Both the position numbers and the translations under genes were made by a program. Under the pieces are notes generated by a model. That model saw only the letters and a list, made by a program, of their open reading frames with translations. It did not search any database and was not told the origin of the DNA. Positions 45,304 through 53,502 of a stretch of DNA of 64,000 nucleotides are shown in pieces (positions within the stretch are counted from its first letter, which is position 1; every line of letters begins with the position of its first letter). The stretch comes from Ketobacter sp963922875 (GTDB lineage Bacteria; Pseudomonadota; Gammaproteobacteria; Pseudomonadales; Ketobacteraceae): assembly GCA_963922875.1 (NCBI GenBank), contig CAWUJH010000008.1, positions 1 to 64,000 on the forward strand, in the 5' to 3' direction.

Positions 45304-45990
45304 ATGCCAGATATAACCAATACTGCAGAGCAAAGTACTGGATTTATTACTACCGCAGCCCAATTCTTTCAGGAAGGCGGGCCGTTTATGTACATAATCC
45401 TGGCTGTGTTTCTTGCTGGAATCGCTATCACCATTGAGCGTTTTATTTATCTCAACTTAACTCAAACCCGCAATCAAATGGTTTGGAAAAAATTGTTCCC
45501 CATGCTGTCCCAGGGCAAGTTTAAATCAGCGATGGAAGAAGCAAAATCATCCAGTAGTGCAGTGGCAAAAATTCTGGTTTATGGCCTGTCGAGAAGCACT
45601 TATGCTACTCGCCACGATGAGGTAGAAATGGCCATGGAAGAAGGCCTAATGGAAGCAATCCCACACCTGGAAAGAAGAACCAACTATATTGCTACTTTTG
45701 CCAACATTGCCACCCTGCTCGGCCTACTCGGTACCATCATGGGACTCATTAATGCTTTTACCGCCGTAGCCAGTGCTGATCCTTCACAAAAAGCTGATTT
45801 ACTGTCGGCGAGTATTTCCGTAGCTATGAATACCACTGCTTTTGGACTAATGGCCGCAATCCCTCTGTTATTGGCTTTTACTTATTTACAGAACAAAACC
45901 AATCAATTGATCGACAGCATGGAAATGGCTTCTGTGAAATTCCTCAACGTATTCCGCCAAGCGCAAAACCAAAGTAAAGGCAACGAATAA
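45304..45990 (+). CDS. ExbB/TolQ/MotA-family proton channel subunit
   Basis: 228 residues from the ATG at 45304, which has AGGAG 7 nt upstream; an in-frame TTG seven codons earlier is less likely. Three membrane segments: about 27-50, about 126-148 and about 168-195. Conserved features are ANIATLLGLLGTIMGLINAF (TM2) and SVAMNTTAFGLMAAIPLLLA (TM3), carrying the polar Thr residues that line the proton path. Such proteins form pentamers around ExbD-type rods. This one is the motor core of the cluster. It resembles Agl/Tol-type channels as much as ExbB, so no symbol is given. Confidence 0.93.
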   Translation: MPDITNTAEQSTGFITTAAQFFQEGGPFMYIILAVFLAGIAITIERFIYLNLTQTRNQMVWKKLFPMLSQGKFKSAMEEAKSSSSAVAKILVYGLSRSTYATRHDEVEMAMEEGLMEAIPHLERRTNYIATFANIATLLGLLGTIMGLINAFTAVASADPSQKADLLSASISVAMNTTAFGLMAAIPLLLAFTYLQNKTNQLIDSMEMASVKFLNVFRQAQNQSKGNE

Positions 45991-46032
45991 GGTAATTGTT
46001 ACCTTAACGAATACGATTGAGCAGGAGCCGAT

Positions 46033-46554
46033 ATGATCAGACGCTCGCGTCGAAAGCACCAAGGTGAAGCAGACATTAATATCACTGCCTTTATGAACTT
46101 AATGGTAGTGCTTGTGCCTTTTCTGTTGATAACTGCTGTGTTTTCACAAATTTCGATTCTGGAATTGAACTTACCCGCCACCACTCCTTCTGAACAACAG
46201 GAGGATGAGAAGAAGAAACCATTGGTGTTGGAAGTGCTGATTTATAAAGACCGACTAGAAGTGGTAGACCGCCAGTCTGGTCCCTTAAAAATCATCGAGA
46301 ACAAAAACTCGAATCATGATTATGACACTCTGGTGGAAACACTGAAGAAAATAAAACTTCGTTTCCCGGATATAACCGAGATTACTTTATTGCTCGAACC
46401 CAACACCCCTTATGATGTGTTAGTTACCACTATGGATAAGGTCAGAATAACTCGGCAGATTGTGGCAGGCCAGTCAGAGAAAGCTGAGCTATTTCCCGAC
46501 ATCGCCATTGGTGACGCTCCCCCGGATGGCCGCGCAGCAGGAGGTAATTCATGA
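46033..46554 (+). CDS. ExbD/TolR-family protein with Asn in place of the TM aspartate
   Basis: 173 residues, SD CAGGAG upstream. One N-terminal membrane segment (about 16-38) and a periplasmic domain (about 60-160). The family motif INVTPFIDVMLVL aligns with INITAFMNLMVVL here: the proton-carrying Asp is Asn22, and the Pro is Ala19. The rest of the fold is intact. It overlaps the second ExbD gene by 4 nt (ATGA). A non-protonatable partner could act structurally in a mixed dimer. Confidence 0.9.
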   Translation: MIRRSRRKHQGEADINITAFMNLMVVLVPFLLITAVFSQISILELNLPATTPSEQQEDEKKKPLVLEVLIYKDRLEVVDRQSGPLKIIENKNSNHDYDTLVETLKKIKLRFPDITEITLLLEPNTPYDVLVTTMDKVRITRQIVAGQSEKAELFPDIAIGDAPPDGRAAGGNS

Positions 46555-47060
46555 AATTATCCCACCGCGCCAAACGTATGGATCGTCGCCACAACCGGCA
46601 AACAATACCGGGTGTTAACCTGGTGTCGTTAATGGACATATTCACTATTTTAGTGTTTTTCTTGTTGGTGAATTCATCGAATACCACACAACTTCCCAGT
46701 AAGAAGACCATTAAACTGCCCGAATCCATTGCCGAACAACTGCCAAGAGAAACTCTCACCATTATGGTCAGTGAAAAAAACATATTGGTTAATGGACGTG
46801 TAGTAGGAAAGGTGTCTGAGGTACTTGAGTTACCGGGAGACATAATTCCAGAGTTGCAAAAAGAACTGCGCTATCAGGCCAGCCGCTCTCAGGCAGCGGC
46901 GATCAATGACCTTGGTGTTGCGGAACGTGATGTAACGATTATGGGTGACAAGGAAATACCCTATACCTTGCTACGCCGTATAATGATGACCTGCAGCAGT
47001 AATGAATACAGCCGTATTTCGTTGGCCGTTCTCAAGAAGACGGAGGACGAAGCTACATGA
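46551..47060 (+). CDS. ExbD/TolR-family protein with intact TM aspartate
   Basis: 169 residues. The membrane segment (about 22-42) keeps the protonatable residue, Asp29, in NLVSLMDIFTILVFFLL. The periplasmic domain begins with LPSKKTIKLPES and contains ILVNGRVVGKV. It is translationally coupled to both neighbours (ATGA overlaps), so it should be made in similar amounts to the Asn-bearing paralogue. It is the likely proton-driven member of the pair. Confidence 0.92.
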   Translation: MKLSHRAKRMDRRHNRQTIPGVNLVSLMDIFTILVFFLLVNSSNTTQLPSKKTIKLPESIAEQLPRETLTIMVSEKNILVNGRVVGKVSEVLELPGDIIPELQKELRYQASRSQAAAINDLGVAERDVTIMGDKEIPYTLLRRIMMTCSSNEYSRISLAVLKKTEDEAT

Positions 47061-47992
47061 CGAAGACAACATATTCATCTGCGCCCAGTCTGCCGTGGGA
47101 TCGTGCGGCTGAAGAAGAAAAGCTATTTCGCCGGGTATTAGCCGTCATTTTCATACTTTTCTTGCTGATGGTTACCATAGTGCCAAGAATTCCTGTGCCC
47201 GAAAAACAGCGGGAACAAGCGGAGCAGCTACCACCGCGGTTAGCAAAACTGGTGATGGAAAAACAACAACCACCACCGCCTCCGCCACCACCGGAACCTG
47301 AGCCCGAACCCGAGCCTGAGCCGGAGAAGGAACCTGAAAAGGAACCTGAAAAGGAACCCGAGCCCAAACCGGAGCCGAAAAAGGAAGAACCCAAGCCAAC
47401 AGCTAAAGAACAGGCGAAAGCTGCCATTGCGGTTTTTGATGACTTATCTGATTTACGGGACACTGATGATTTAAGCAGTCTCAAAACAGAGCAGAAAAGT
47501 GCCAGCTTGGGTGCCCAAGAAGCTAAGACTGAACGGTCACTTATTGGTACGTCGGCTATTGGCGGTAGCGGTGGTGTCAGCACCAATAAAGCCAGTTCCG
47601 GTGGTGGTGGTTCTGGTTCCTTGGGGCCGGCTAAAACCACCAAAGTCGAAAGTTCCATTGCCGATGCTGAAAAAGCTGTTTCTAGCAGAACCGGCGGGGC
47701 AAATCGACGTTCAACTGAAGATATTCAATTGGTGTTCGATAAAAACAAAGGCGGTATTTACTCTCTATATCGGCGGGCCTTGAGAAACAATCCCACGCTT
47801 GAGGGTACCATTGTCTTGCGGCTGGAAATTCAGCCTAACGGCACCGTAACAAAATGCGAGGTGGTGTCCAGTGAGCTGGATGACAAAGATCTGGAGCGCA
47901 AAATTGTACTGAAAGTGCAAAGGATAAACTTCGGCGCCATGGACGTGGAAGTCTGGAAAGATACTTATCCAATATCGTTTATTCCATCATGA
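47057..47992 (+). CDS. TonB-like protein with AgmX/PglI-type C-terminal domain
   Basis: 311 residues. TM anchor at about 25-44, a Pro/Glu-rich spacer (about 70-115, PPPPP then repeated PEPE/EPEK units), a Ser/Gly-rich segment (about 170-195) and a C-terminal domain (about 225-311). That domain holds YSLYRRALRNNPTLEGTIVL and VVSSELDDKDLERKIVLKVQ, as in AgmX/PglI C-termini. The layout matches TonB/TolA: an inner-membrane anchor driven by ExbB/D reaching across the periplasm. In Myxococcus, AgmX/GltJ is a gliding and focal-adhesion component; that role is not implied here. It overlaps both neighbours by 4 nt. Confidence 0.92.
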   Translation: MTKTTYSSAPSLPWDRAAEEEKLFRRVLAVIFILFLLMVTIVPRIPVPEKQREQAEQLPPRLAKLVMEKQQPPPPPPPPEPEPEPEPEPEKEPEKEPEKEPEPKPEPKKEEPKPTAKEQAKAAIAVFDDLSDLRDTDDLSSLKTEQKSASLGAQEAKTERSLIGTSAIGGSGGVSTNKASSGGGGSGSLGPAKTTKVESSIADAEKAVSSRTGGANRRSTEDIQLVFDKNKGGIYSLYRRALRNNPTLEGTIVLRLEIQPNGTVTKCEVVSSELDDKDLERKIVLKVQRINFGAMDVEVWKDTYPISFIPS

Positions 47993-48519
47993 TGCGGACC
48001 ACCAATGTGTTCAAACATCCGATGAAGCTCAAGACTGTGTTGGCAATTGCCGCCAGTCTTTTCGCTTTCAATAGCCAAGCGAAACCTGAAATCGGCGGTA
48101 TTTCACCGGATTTTACCTTGCCGAGTAATGGTCAATATAATCTCAGACTCTCTGAACAGAGAGGGTATGTTGTTGTGGCTGTTTTTTGGACAACATGGTG
48201 TGGGGAATGCTCACAATTTTTGCGTAGTCTGAGCCCTCTCAAACAGCGTTTTGGGGATTTTGGTACCCTGTTTTGGACCATCAACCTGGATAAGCCCAAT
48301 GCAGTGGCAAAAGCCATGGACCTGTACTCCAGCCTCGGCATAGACTATCCGGTATTATTGGATTCCACATTTAGAGTGAGCGAACGATACGATATTGGCT
48401 CCTTACCTGCGATTGTAGTTATCGACAGGGACGGCGTTCTCCGCTACCAGCATGACGGATTAGATAAGCAGAGTCTTTCTGAGTTAGAACAACAGTTGCA
48501 AACTATGGTGTCAGAATAA
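47989..48519 (+). CDS. Exported thioredoxin-fold (TlpA-like) protein
   Basis: 176 residues. N-terminal signal peptide (hydrophobic core about 14-28, cleavage after NSQA). Redox site FWTTWCGECSQF (CGEC, about 66-69), cis-Pro in GSLPAIVVID and the family's DFTLPS opening. It is TlpA/ResA-like, probably reducing or oxidising disulfides in the periplasm. An acidic Glu between the cysteines is less common than CGPC or CPPC. It belongs to the cluster through ATGA overlap with the AgmX-like gene and 1-nt overlap with the next. The AgmX-like protein has a Cys in its C-terminal domain (TKCEVVSS). Confidence 0.88.
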   Translation: MMRTTNVFKHPMKLKTVLAIAASLFAFNSQAKPEIGGISPDFTLPSNGQYNLRLSEQRGYVVVAVFWTTWCGECSQFLRSLSPLKQRFGDFGTLFWTINLDKPNAVAKAMDLYSSLGIDYPVLLDSTFRVSERYDIGSLPAIVVIDRDGVLRYQHDGLDKQSLSELEQQLQTMVSE

Positions 48520-49223
48520 TGACCACAACACGAATCAAAATAGTCACCTCATTATTGCTTGGGTTGTCCCTTTCCTCTTGGGTCTGGTCAGCAGACGATA
48601 TGGAATACATTGAAGTTGAGGAAATTCTCAATGAGGGAAACCAGCAGCCAGCAAAAGATTCCCGTATTTACGTTCCGGAAACTCCCGATGAATTTGTCGA
48701 TTTAGATAACATTCTCTATGGTGGTGAGGAAGAAACTTCAGCAGTAGCAAAAGACATAAATCTGCCTGCGGAAAAGTCAGTTTCGTTGCAGCAAGAAATT
48801 CAACAATTGAAGCAGAAGATATTAGAAACCAATAGAGACCTGTTTATTCTGGAGGAAGACCTACTGTTTCCAAGCAGCACACAAGTAAACGTTTTCGTTT
48901 CATTTGATGCCTTGGAATATTTTCAGCTGGACTCCGTTACAATCAAGATAAACAACGTGCCAGTCAGCCATCATCTATACACAGAAAGAGAAATAAAAGC
49001 ACTCGACCGAGGCGCTGTTCAACGCCTGTATACAGGGAACCTCCCCGTTGGTGAACATGAAATTATTGCTCTCATCATTGGCGTAGGACCTGAAGGTCGG
49101 GACTATGAGCGCGCGATTAATCTCGATTTTAAGAAAACCAGTGGTACCAAATACATTCAATTACGAATCGAAGGCGATGATTTGCGTAAGCGACCCAGCT
49201 TCAGAATGAAGCAGTGGGAGTAA
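48519..49223 (+). CDS. Exported protein of unknown function, 234 aa
   Basis: Sec signal peptide ending around VWSA (23-26). An acidic linker (28-80), a short coiled coil (about 88-112, VSLQQEIQQLKQKILETNRD) and a beta-rich domain (about 118-230) with VNVFVSFDALEYFQLDSVTI and RLYTGNLPVGEHEIIALIIG. Not recognised. The beta domain resembles a small Ig- or carbohydrate-binding-like sandwich, which is a guess. It starts on the last base of the thioredoxin gene's stop, so it is coupled. Confidence 0.78.
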   Translation: MTTTRIKIVTSLLLGLSLSSWVWSADDMEYIEVEEILNEGNQQPAKDSRIYVPETPDEFVDLDNILYGGEEETSAVAKDINLPAEKSVSLQQEIQQLKQKILETNRDLFILEEDLLFPSSTQVNVFVSFDALEYFQLDSVTIKINNVPVSHHLYTEREIKALDRGAVQRLYTGNLPVGEHEIIALIIGVGPEGRDYERAINLDFKKTSGTKYIQLRIEGDDLRKRPSFRMKQWE

Positions 49224-49241
49224 TGGCCGAGGATTGATGAA

Positions 49242-51407
49242 TTGAGTTTTATCAAAATAATAACAGCCAACCCTACCAGTGGCCGTCGATCCGCAATGAA
49301 ACATTGGGCGTTGATGTCCCTGCTTGCTGGTCTTCTGGTAGCGCCTAGTAGCGGAATGGCTTTCGATTTTTGGGGTTTATTTGGCGACGACGATGCCAAG
49401 AAATCTCAAGCTGAAATTACAGAAGCAATGGCGAAGCCATTGCCTGTGGACCAACCTCATCCGGTTGTTGACCCTGCCTATGGTGATGCCCTGTTTGATT
49501 TCCATCAGCAGCGGTATTTTTCCGCCATTACCAAGTTGCTGGTTGCCAAGCAACAAAATGAACTTACCTATAACAAGGAACATGCTGAGCTTTTGCTGGG
49601 ATCGTTATATGTTGCTTACGGCATGCTGGACGTTGGCGAAGCTATATTTATGGCTTATTTGGACGAAAATGCCACAGTTCAAGGTGCCGATGAAGCCTGG
49701 TTTCAGCTAGCCAATATCTACTATCGTAAAGGTGACCAGAGCAAAGCCCTAAGGATTTTGAGCCAGCGCTTACGTCAACCGTTGGAAGATCGCACGACAG
49801 AACAATTATTATTACAAATGCTCTGCCATATGATGCTTGGCCAGGCTGATGAAGCTAATTATCTGTCAGGCTTTCTGGATGTTAAAAAATCGAAAAGTTT
49901 GTTTGTCCAATTTAATCTTGGCGCCTCTTACGGCATGCTAGGCGAACAAGAAAAAGCCAATCGTTATTATCAATCCATCATATCCAGCACCGCCCGAACA
50001 GCATCAGAGTTAGCCCTACAAGATCAGGCATCCGTAGCCTTAGGTATTCAACAGTATCGCGCTGGAGATTTTACGCTGGCCCAGCAAACGCTAAGCCGCG
50101 TAAGATTACATGGCCCATCCGCCAACCAGGCACTACTCGCTATGGGCTGGTCACAATTTAAGAATGGCCAGCAACTCGACGCCTTAACTCCATGGATGGA
50201 GCTTGCCAATCGCCCTCTTTCATCACCCGCTGTGCAGGAAGCCGTACTGAATGTACCCCGCACCTTTGAAAGTTTGGGAGCTTTACAGGATGCTCTGGAC
50301 GGCTATAAAGAAGCCTATAAAATCTATCGCAAACAGCGCCGGGATCTAGAATCCATTAAATCAGAAATCATGGGGCCAGGCTGGATCGAAGCCATCAGCC
50401 CAGTACAAGACAAGCTGACAAACCCTTTGGATTCAATTCCCGGCTTTAACCTACCAGTAGACAACCTAGCCAGCCAGCACTTGTTAGAGTATTTCGCCAG
50501 CAACCAGTTTCAAGGCGCTTATCGAAACTATCGCGAATTACAGCGACTCTATCTGGTGCTACATTATTGGAAAAAACAGTTACCGAGCTTTAATGATATG
50601 GTAGCTACGCATTTAAATCGTTTAAATAAAATTGTACCAATCGCTGCCCTCAAGGCTCAAGAAGCTAACCAGCTTCGAGCAGAGTCGCAAAAACGACTCG
50701 CGGAGTTACAGTCTCGCCTGCAGTCGATTATCGATAACGACGATTTAGTAGGTTTGGCTAATCCCACACAGAAATCTCAATATGATCGCATGGAGGCGGT
50801 AAAAGCTTTATTAGTTCAGGCTAACGATCGCGAAACCTACCGGCTGGAATGGGAAAAATTGGAACTGTTACAGGGATTACTGTTGTGGGATTTAAATGCA
50901 TCTGCGGTGGCAAAGCGCTGGCAGTCGACCAAAGACCTGGCGGCCAGTGAGCAACTACTACAGGAATTAGAGCAATCCATAGGCCGGGTAGTTCAAGCTC
51001 GCTCTGCACAAATGAATCGCTTTCATGGTTTCAACCAGCGGACCAAAGCCATTGAAGCAAACATTGAAACATTGCAGGAACAAACGCGGCTTTTATTAGT
51101 TGCTCAGCGCCAACAGATCCAATCTATTGCCATCGGCATCATTGAGAAACAGCAGGATAAACTGAACAGTTATCGAGCAAGATCTCTCTTATCTATCGCT
51201 AGATTGCAGGATTTGGCCTACACTCAGGAACGTCAACGACAAAAGCAGAAAGACAAAAGCATCATTTTCGAATTGGGTGAAGAATTACCTGTAGACACCA
51301 CGAGCAGTAGTGAAGAGTCCCAGCAAAAACCCACCGTCAAACAGCCACAAAAACCGGTCAATAATCTTTTTGACGTGATTCAGCAAATTTTTAAGGGTGA
51401 GGATTAA
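49242..51407 (+). CDS. Exported TPR-like repeat protein, 721 aa
   Basis: The TTG at 49242 is preferred because GAGG lies 8 nt upstream; an ATG 18 codons later (49296) has no SD. The signal peptide ends near SGMA (36-39). Helical repeats of TPR type run from about 75 to 390, for example AWFQLANIYYRKGDQSKALR and LLAMGWSQFKNGQQLDALTP. The second half (about 470-690) is long helix and coiled coil (AQEANQLRAESQKRLAELQS). The C-terminus ends VNNLFDVIQQIFKGED. It is the second large TPR protein of the cluster and is periplasmic by inference. TAATG overlap with the dUTPase gene. Confidence 0.85.
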   Translation: MSFIKIITANPTSGRRSAMKHWALMSLLAGLLVAPSSGMAFDFWGLFGDDDAKKSQAEITEAMAKPLPVDQPHPVVDPAYGDALFDFHQQRYFSAITKLLVAKQQNELTYNKEHAELLLGSLYVAYGMLDVGEAIFMAYLDENATVQGADEAWFQLANIYYRKGDQSKALRILSQRLRQPLEDRTTEQLLLQMLCHMMLGQADEANYLSGFLDVKKSKSLFVQFNLGASYGMLGEQEKANRYYQSIISSTARTASELALQDQASVALGIQQYRAGDFTLAQQTLSRVRLHGPSANQALLAMGWSQFKNGQQLDALTPWMELANRPLSSPAVQEAVLNVPRTFESLGALQDALDGYKEAYKIYRKQRRDLESIKSEIMGPGWIEAISPVQDKLTNPLDSIPGFNLPVDNLASQHLLEYFASNQFQGAYRNYRELQRLYLVLHYWKKQLPSFNDMVATHLNRLNKIVPIAALKAQEANQLRAESQKRLAELQSRLQSIIDNDDLVGLANPTQKSQYDRMEAVKALLVQANDRETYRLEWEKLELLQGLLLWDLNASAVAKRWQSTKDLAASEQLLQELEQSIGRVVQARSAQMNRFHGFNQRTKAIEANIETLQEQTRLLLVAQRQQIQSIAIGIIEKQQDKLNSYRARSLLSIARLQDLAYTQERQRQKQKDKSIIFELGEELPVDTTSSSEESQQKPTVKQPQKPVNNLFDVIQQIFKGED

Positions 51408-52024
51408 TGAAACATTTGCTTGAGAATATGTTGTCTCTACAAGACAAGATGAATACTAAAGTTCACCCCCAATGGCGTCAGCAAGGTTTTTCCTGGTACC
51501 GAGCGGTGTGGACTGAATGTGCCGAGTTAATGGATCACCATGGCTGGAAGTGGTGGAAAAAACAAAATCCCGACACCCCACAAATTCGCCTGGAAATCGT
51601 CGATATTTGGCATTTTGGCTTAAGTGAAATGTTGCAGTCAGGCAACTCCATTGATGATATAGCAGAGCTAGTCATGGCCCAATGGGAGCAATGTGAACCT
51701 GCCTCAGGAGACTTCCTCAGCTGCGTAGAGGCACTGGCACTGCACAGTCTGACCACCAAATCCTTTTCAGTTCCCTTATTTTGCCAGTTGATGAGTCAGT
51801 GCGATTATTCCATTAACCAATTATATCGACAATATATAGGAAAAAATGTTCTAAATTTCTTTCGCCAGGATCATGGCTATAAAGAGGGCCATTATATTAA
51901 GGTATGGCAAGGCAAAGAAGACAATGAACACCTTGCTGAAATACTGGATATTTTGGATACCTATGCGGAAGACTTCCAGGATGCTGTTTACTGCGCGCTG
52001 GAACACCGCTATCCCCATCAATAA
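51407..52024 (+). CDS. Dimeric-type dUTPase (all-alpha NTP pyrophosphatase)
   Basis: 205 residues, all helical. TECAELMDHHGWKWWKK (about 35-51) and EIVDIWHFGLSEM (about 62-74) give the Exx(E/D)...ExxD magnesium-binding pattern of the dimeric dUTPase/MazG-like superfamily, known from trypanosomatids, Campylobacter and phages. It hydrolyses dUTP (and often dUDP) to dUMP. It is unrelated in fold to trimeric Dut. It is oddly placed as a cytosolic nucleotide enzyme at the end of an envelope-gene run, coupled to the TPR gene by TAATG. Confidence 0.85.
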   Translation: MKHLLENMLSLQDKMNTKVHPQWRQQGFSWYRAVWTECAELMDHHGWKWWKKQNPDTPQIRLEIVDIWHFGLSEMLQSGNSIDDIAELVMAQWEQCEPASGDFLSCVEALALHSLTTKSFSVPLFCQLMSQCDYSINQLYRQYIGKNVLNFFRQDHGYKEGHYIKVWQGKEDNEHLAEILDILDTYAEDFQDAVYCALEHRYPHQ

Positions 52025-52037
52025 AGGGCGTAATTTT

Positions 52038-53474
52038 ATGTTGAACTGGCGAAACTGTTTGCTGATTTTCATGCTAACTATTAGTTCTTCGCCAGTGCTA
52101 AGCGCCCCGTCACTAACCCTCTATAATGATAACTTCGCCGTGGTAAGGGATATCATTTCTCTGGAAGTTAAGAAAGGCATAAACCCACTTGACTATCAGG
52201 ATATTACCCAGTTTTTAGAACCCGACTCAGTGGTCTTACGCCCCCAGAATGCGAAGATCAAACTAAAAGTTCTTGAGCAAAATTATCTATCTGAACCCAT
52301 TAATCAAGCTTTACTGTTGAAGCACTATGAAGGTAAAACCATAGAGTTTGAAGTTGTTAATGGCGGTGACAGAACAATCATTTCCGGCAAAGTTATTCGG
52401 AGCGGTCATGCCTCACCAGGTTCGGCTTCCAAACCGATGATAGAATCCGAGGGTAAAGTTCGGTTCGGTCTACCCGGTACCCCCCTCTTTCCCCCACTGC
52501 AGTCCGATGCACTACTCAAACCCAGTCTACAATGGCTCATTGACAGTGATTACAGTGGCAAAGTAAATGCTGAACTCGCCTATCTCACCAGTGGGCTGGG
52601 CTGGAAAGCTGACTACAATGTCATCGCAAGGAGCGACAGCAAGACAATGGATCTTAATGGTTGGGTTACTTTTCAAAACCAGTCAGGTAAATCTTTTAAG
52701 GATGCAAAGATAAAGCTTTTAGCTGGAGACGTTAATAAAATACAAGCGGCATCCCCCCGCTTTAAGGCGGCCTCTCTAGTCTATGAAGACGCACGCAGCT
52801 CAGAAGTACAACAAAAAGATTTTGACGAATACCACCTATACACCATTGGCCGTAAACTCGATCTCCAGCACGGCGAGACGAAGCAGGTTGAGTTTGTCAA
52901 TGCAACCGGCATAGAGTCCAAAACTCTGTATAAATACGACGGTTCAACCCTCGGTGCAAACTTTCAAAACACGTCTACTCACTTGCGCACCGATCCAAAC
53001 TTCGGGTTAACCAGCAACAAGGATGTCGCAATTGTCCGTGAATTTAAAAATACCAAGACAAATGGCTTGGGTATCCCTTTGCCAAAAGGCAGAGTTCGAT
53101 TTTATCAGCAAGATGCCGATCAGCAACTGGAATTTCTTGGTGAAAACTCCATAAGCCATACGCCTAACAATGAAACCATTTCTTTGTACACTGGCAATGC
53201 GTTCGATATCAAAGGCGAGCGCACGCGGATAGATTTTGAAGTAGACTCCCGCGGCCATTGGGTATCAGAAACCTTTGCAGTGACATTAACCAACCAGAAA
53301 AAAATTCCGGTGGTAGTAACGGTGATTGAGCATCTTTACCGCTGGGTAAACTGGGATATCACTGAAAGCTCGGATAAATATGAACAACAGGATAGCGATA
53401 CCATTACGTTTAATATGCCGGTGAAGCCAGAAGAAAAGAAGACTCTCAAATATACGGTTAAGTATACTTGGTGA
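52038..53474 (+). CDS. Exported DUF4139-family protein
   Basis: 478 residues from the ATG at 52038 (AAAGG 10 nt upstream). Longer in-frame readings starting inside the dUTPase gene are rejected because the true start begins a signal peptide, LLIFMLTISSSPVLSA. The chain has the N-terminal LTLYNDNFAVVRDIISLEVK and LAYLTSGLGWKADYNVIARS segments typical of DUF4139/DUF4140-like proteins and a beta-rich C-terminus. Related proteins are exported with unknown function. It follows the dUTPase gene by 13 nt and ends the plus-strand run. Confidence 0.85.
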   Translation: MLNWRNCLLIFMLTISSSPVLSAPSLTLYNDNFAVVRDIISLEVKKGINPLDYQDITQFLEPDSVVLRPQNAKIKLKVLEQNYLSEPINQALLLKHYEGKTIEFEVVNGGDRTIISGKVIRSGHASPGSASKPMIESEGKVRFGLPGTPLFPPLQSDALLKPSLQWLIDSDYSGKVNAELAYLTSGLGWKADYNVIARSDSKTMDLNGWVTFQNQSGKSFKDAKIKLLAGDVNKIQAASPRFKAASLVYEDARSSEVQQKDFDEYHLYTIGRKLDLQHGETKQVEFVNATGIESKTLYKYDGSTLGANFQNTSTHLRTDPNFGLTSNKDVAIVREFKNTKTNGLGIPLPKGRVRFYQQDADQQLEFLGENSISHTPNNETISLYTGNAFDIKGERTRIDFEVDSRGHWVSETFAVTLTNQKKIPVVVTVIEHLYRWVNWDITESSDKYEQQDSDTITFNMPVKPEEKKTLKYTVKYTW

Positions 53475-53502
53475 TGAGTAAGTTGGGCCTAAACCTGCTA
53501 AC

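Noticed and set aside
47053..47658. Minus-strand Gly/Ser-rich open frame of 201 codons
   Set aside because: It is the complement of the Pro/Glu-rich linker of the AgmX-like gene. Repetitive GC-rich coding sequence opens the opposite frame; the composition is an artefact.
51873..52037. N-terminal extension of the DUF4139 protein reaching into the dUTPase gene
   Set aside because: It overlaps a real gene in another frame, and the ATG at 52038 has an SD and begins a clear signal peptide.
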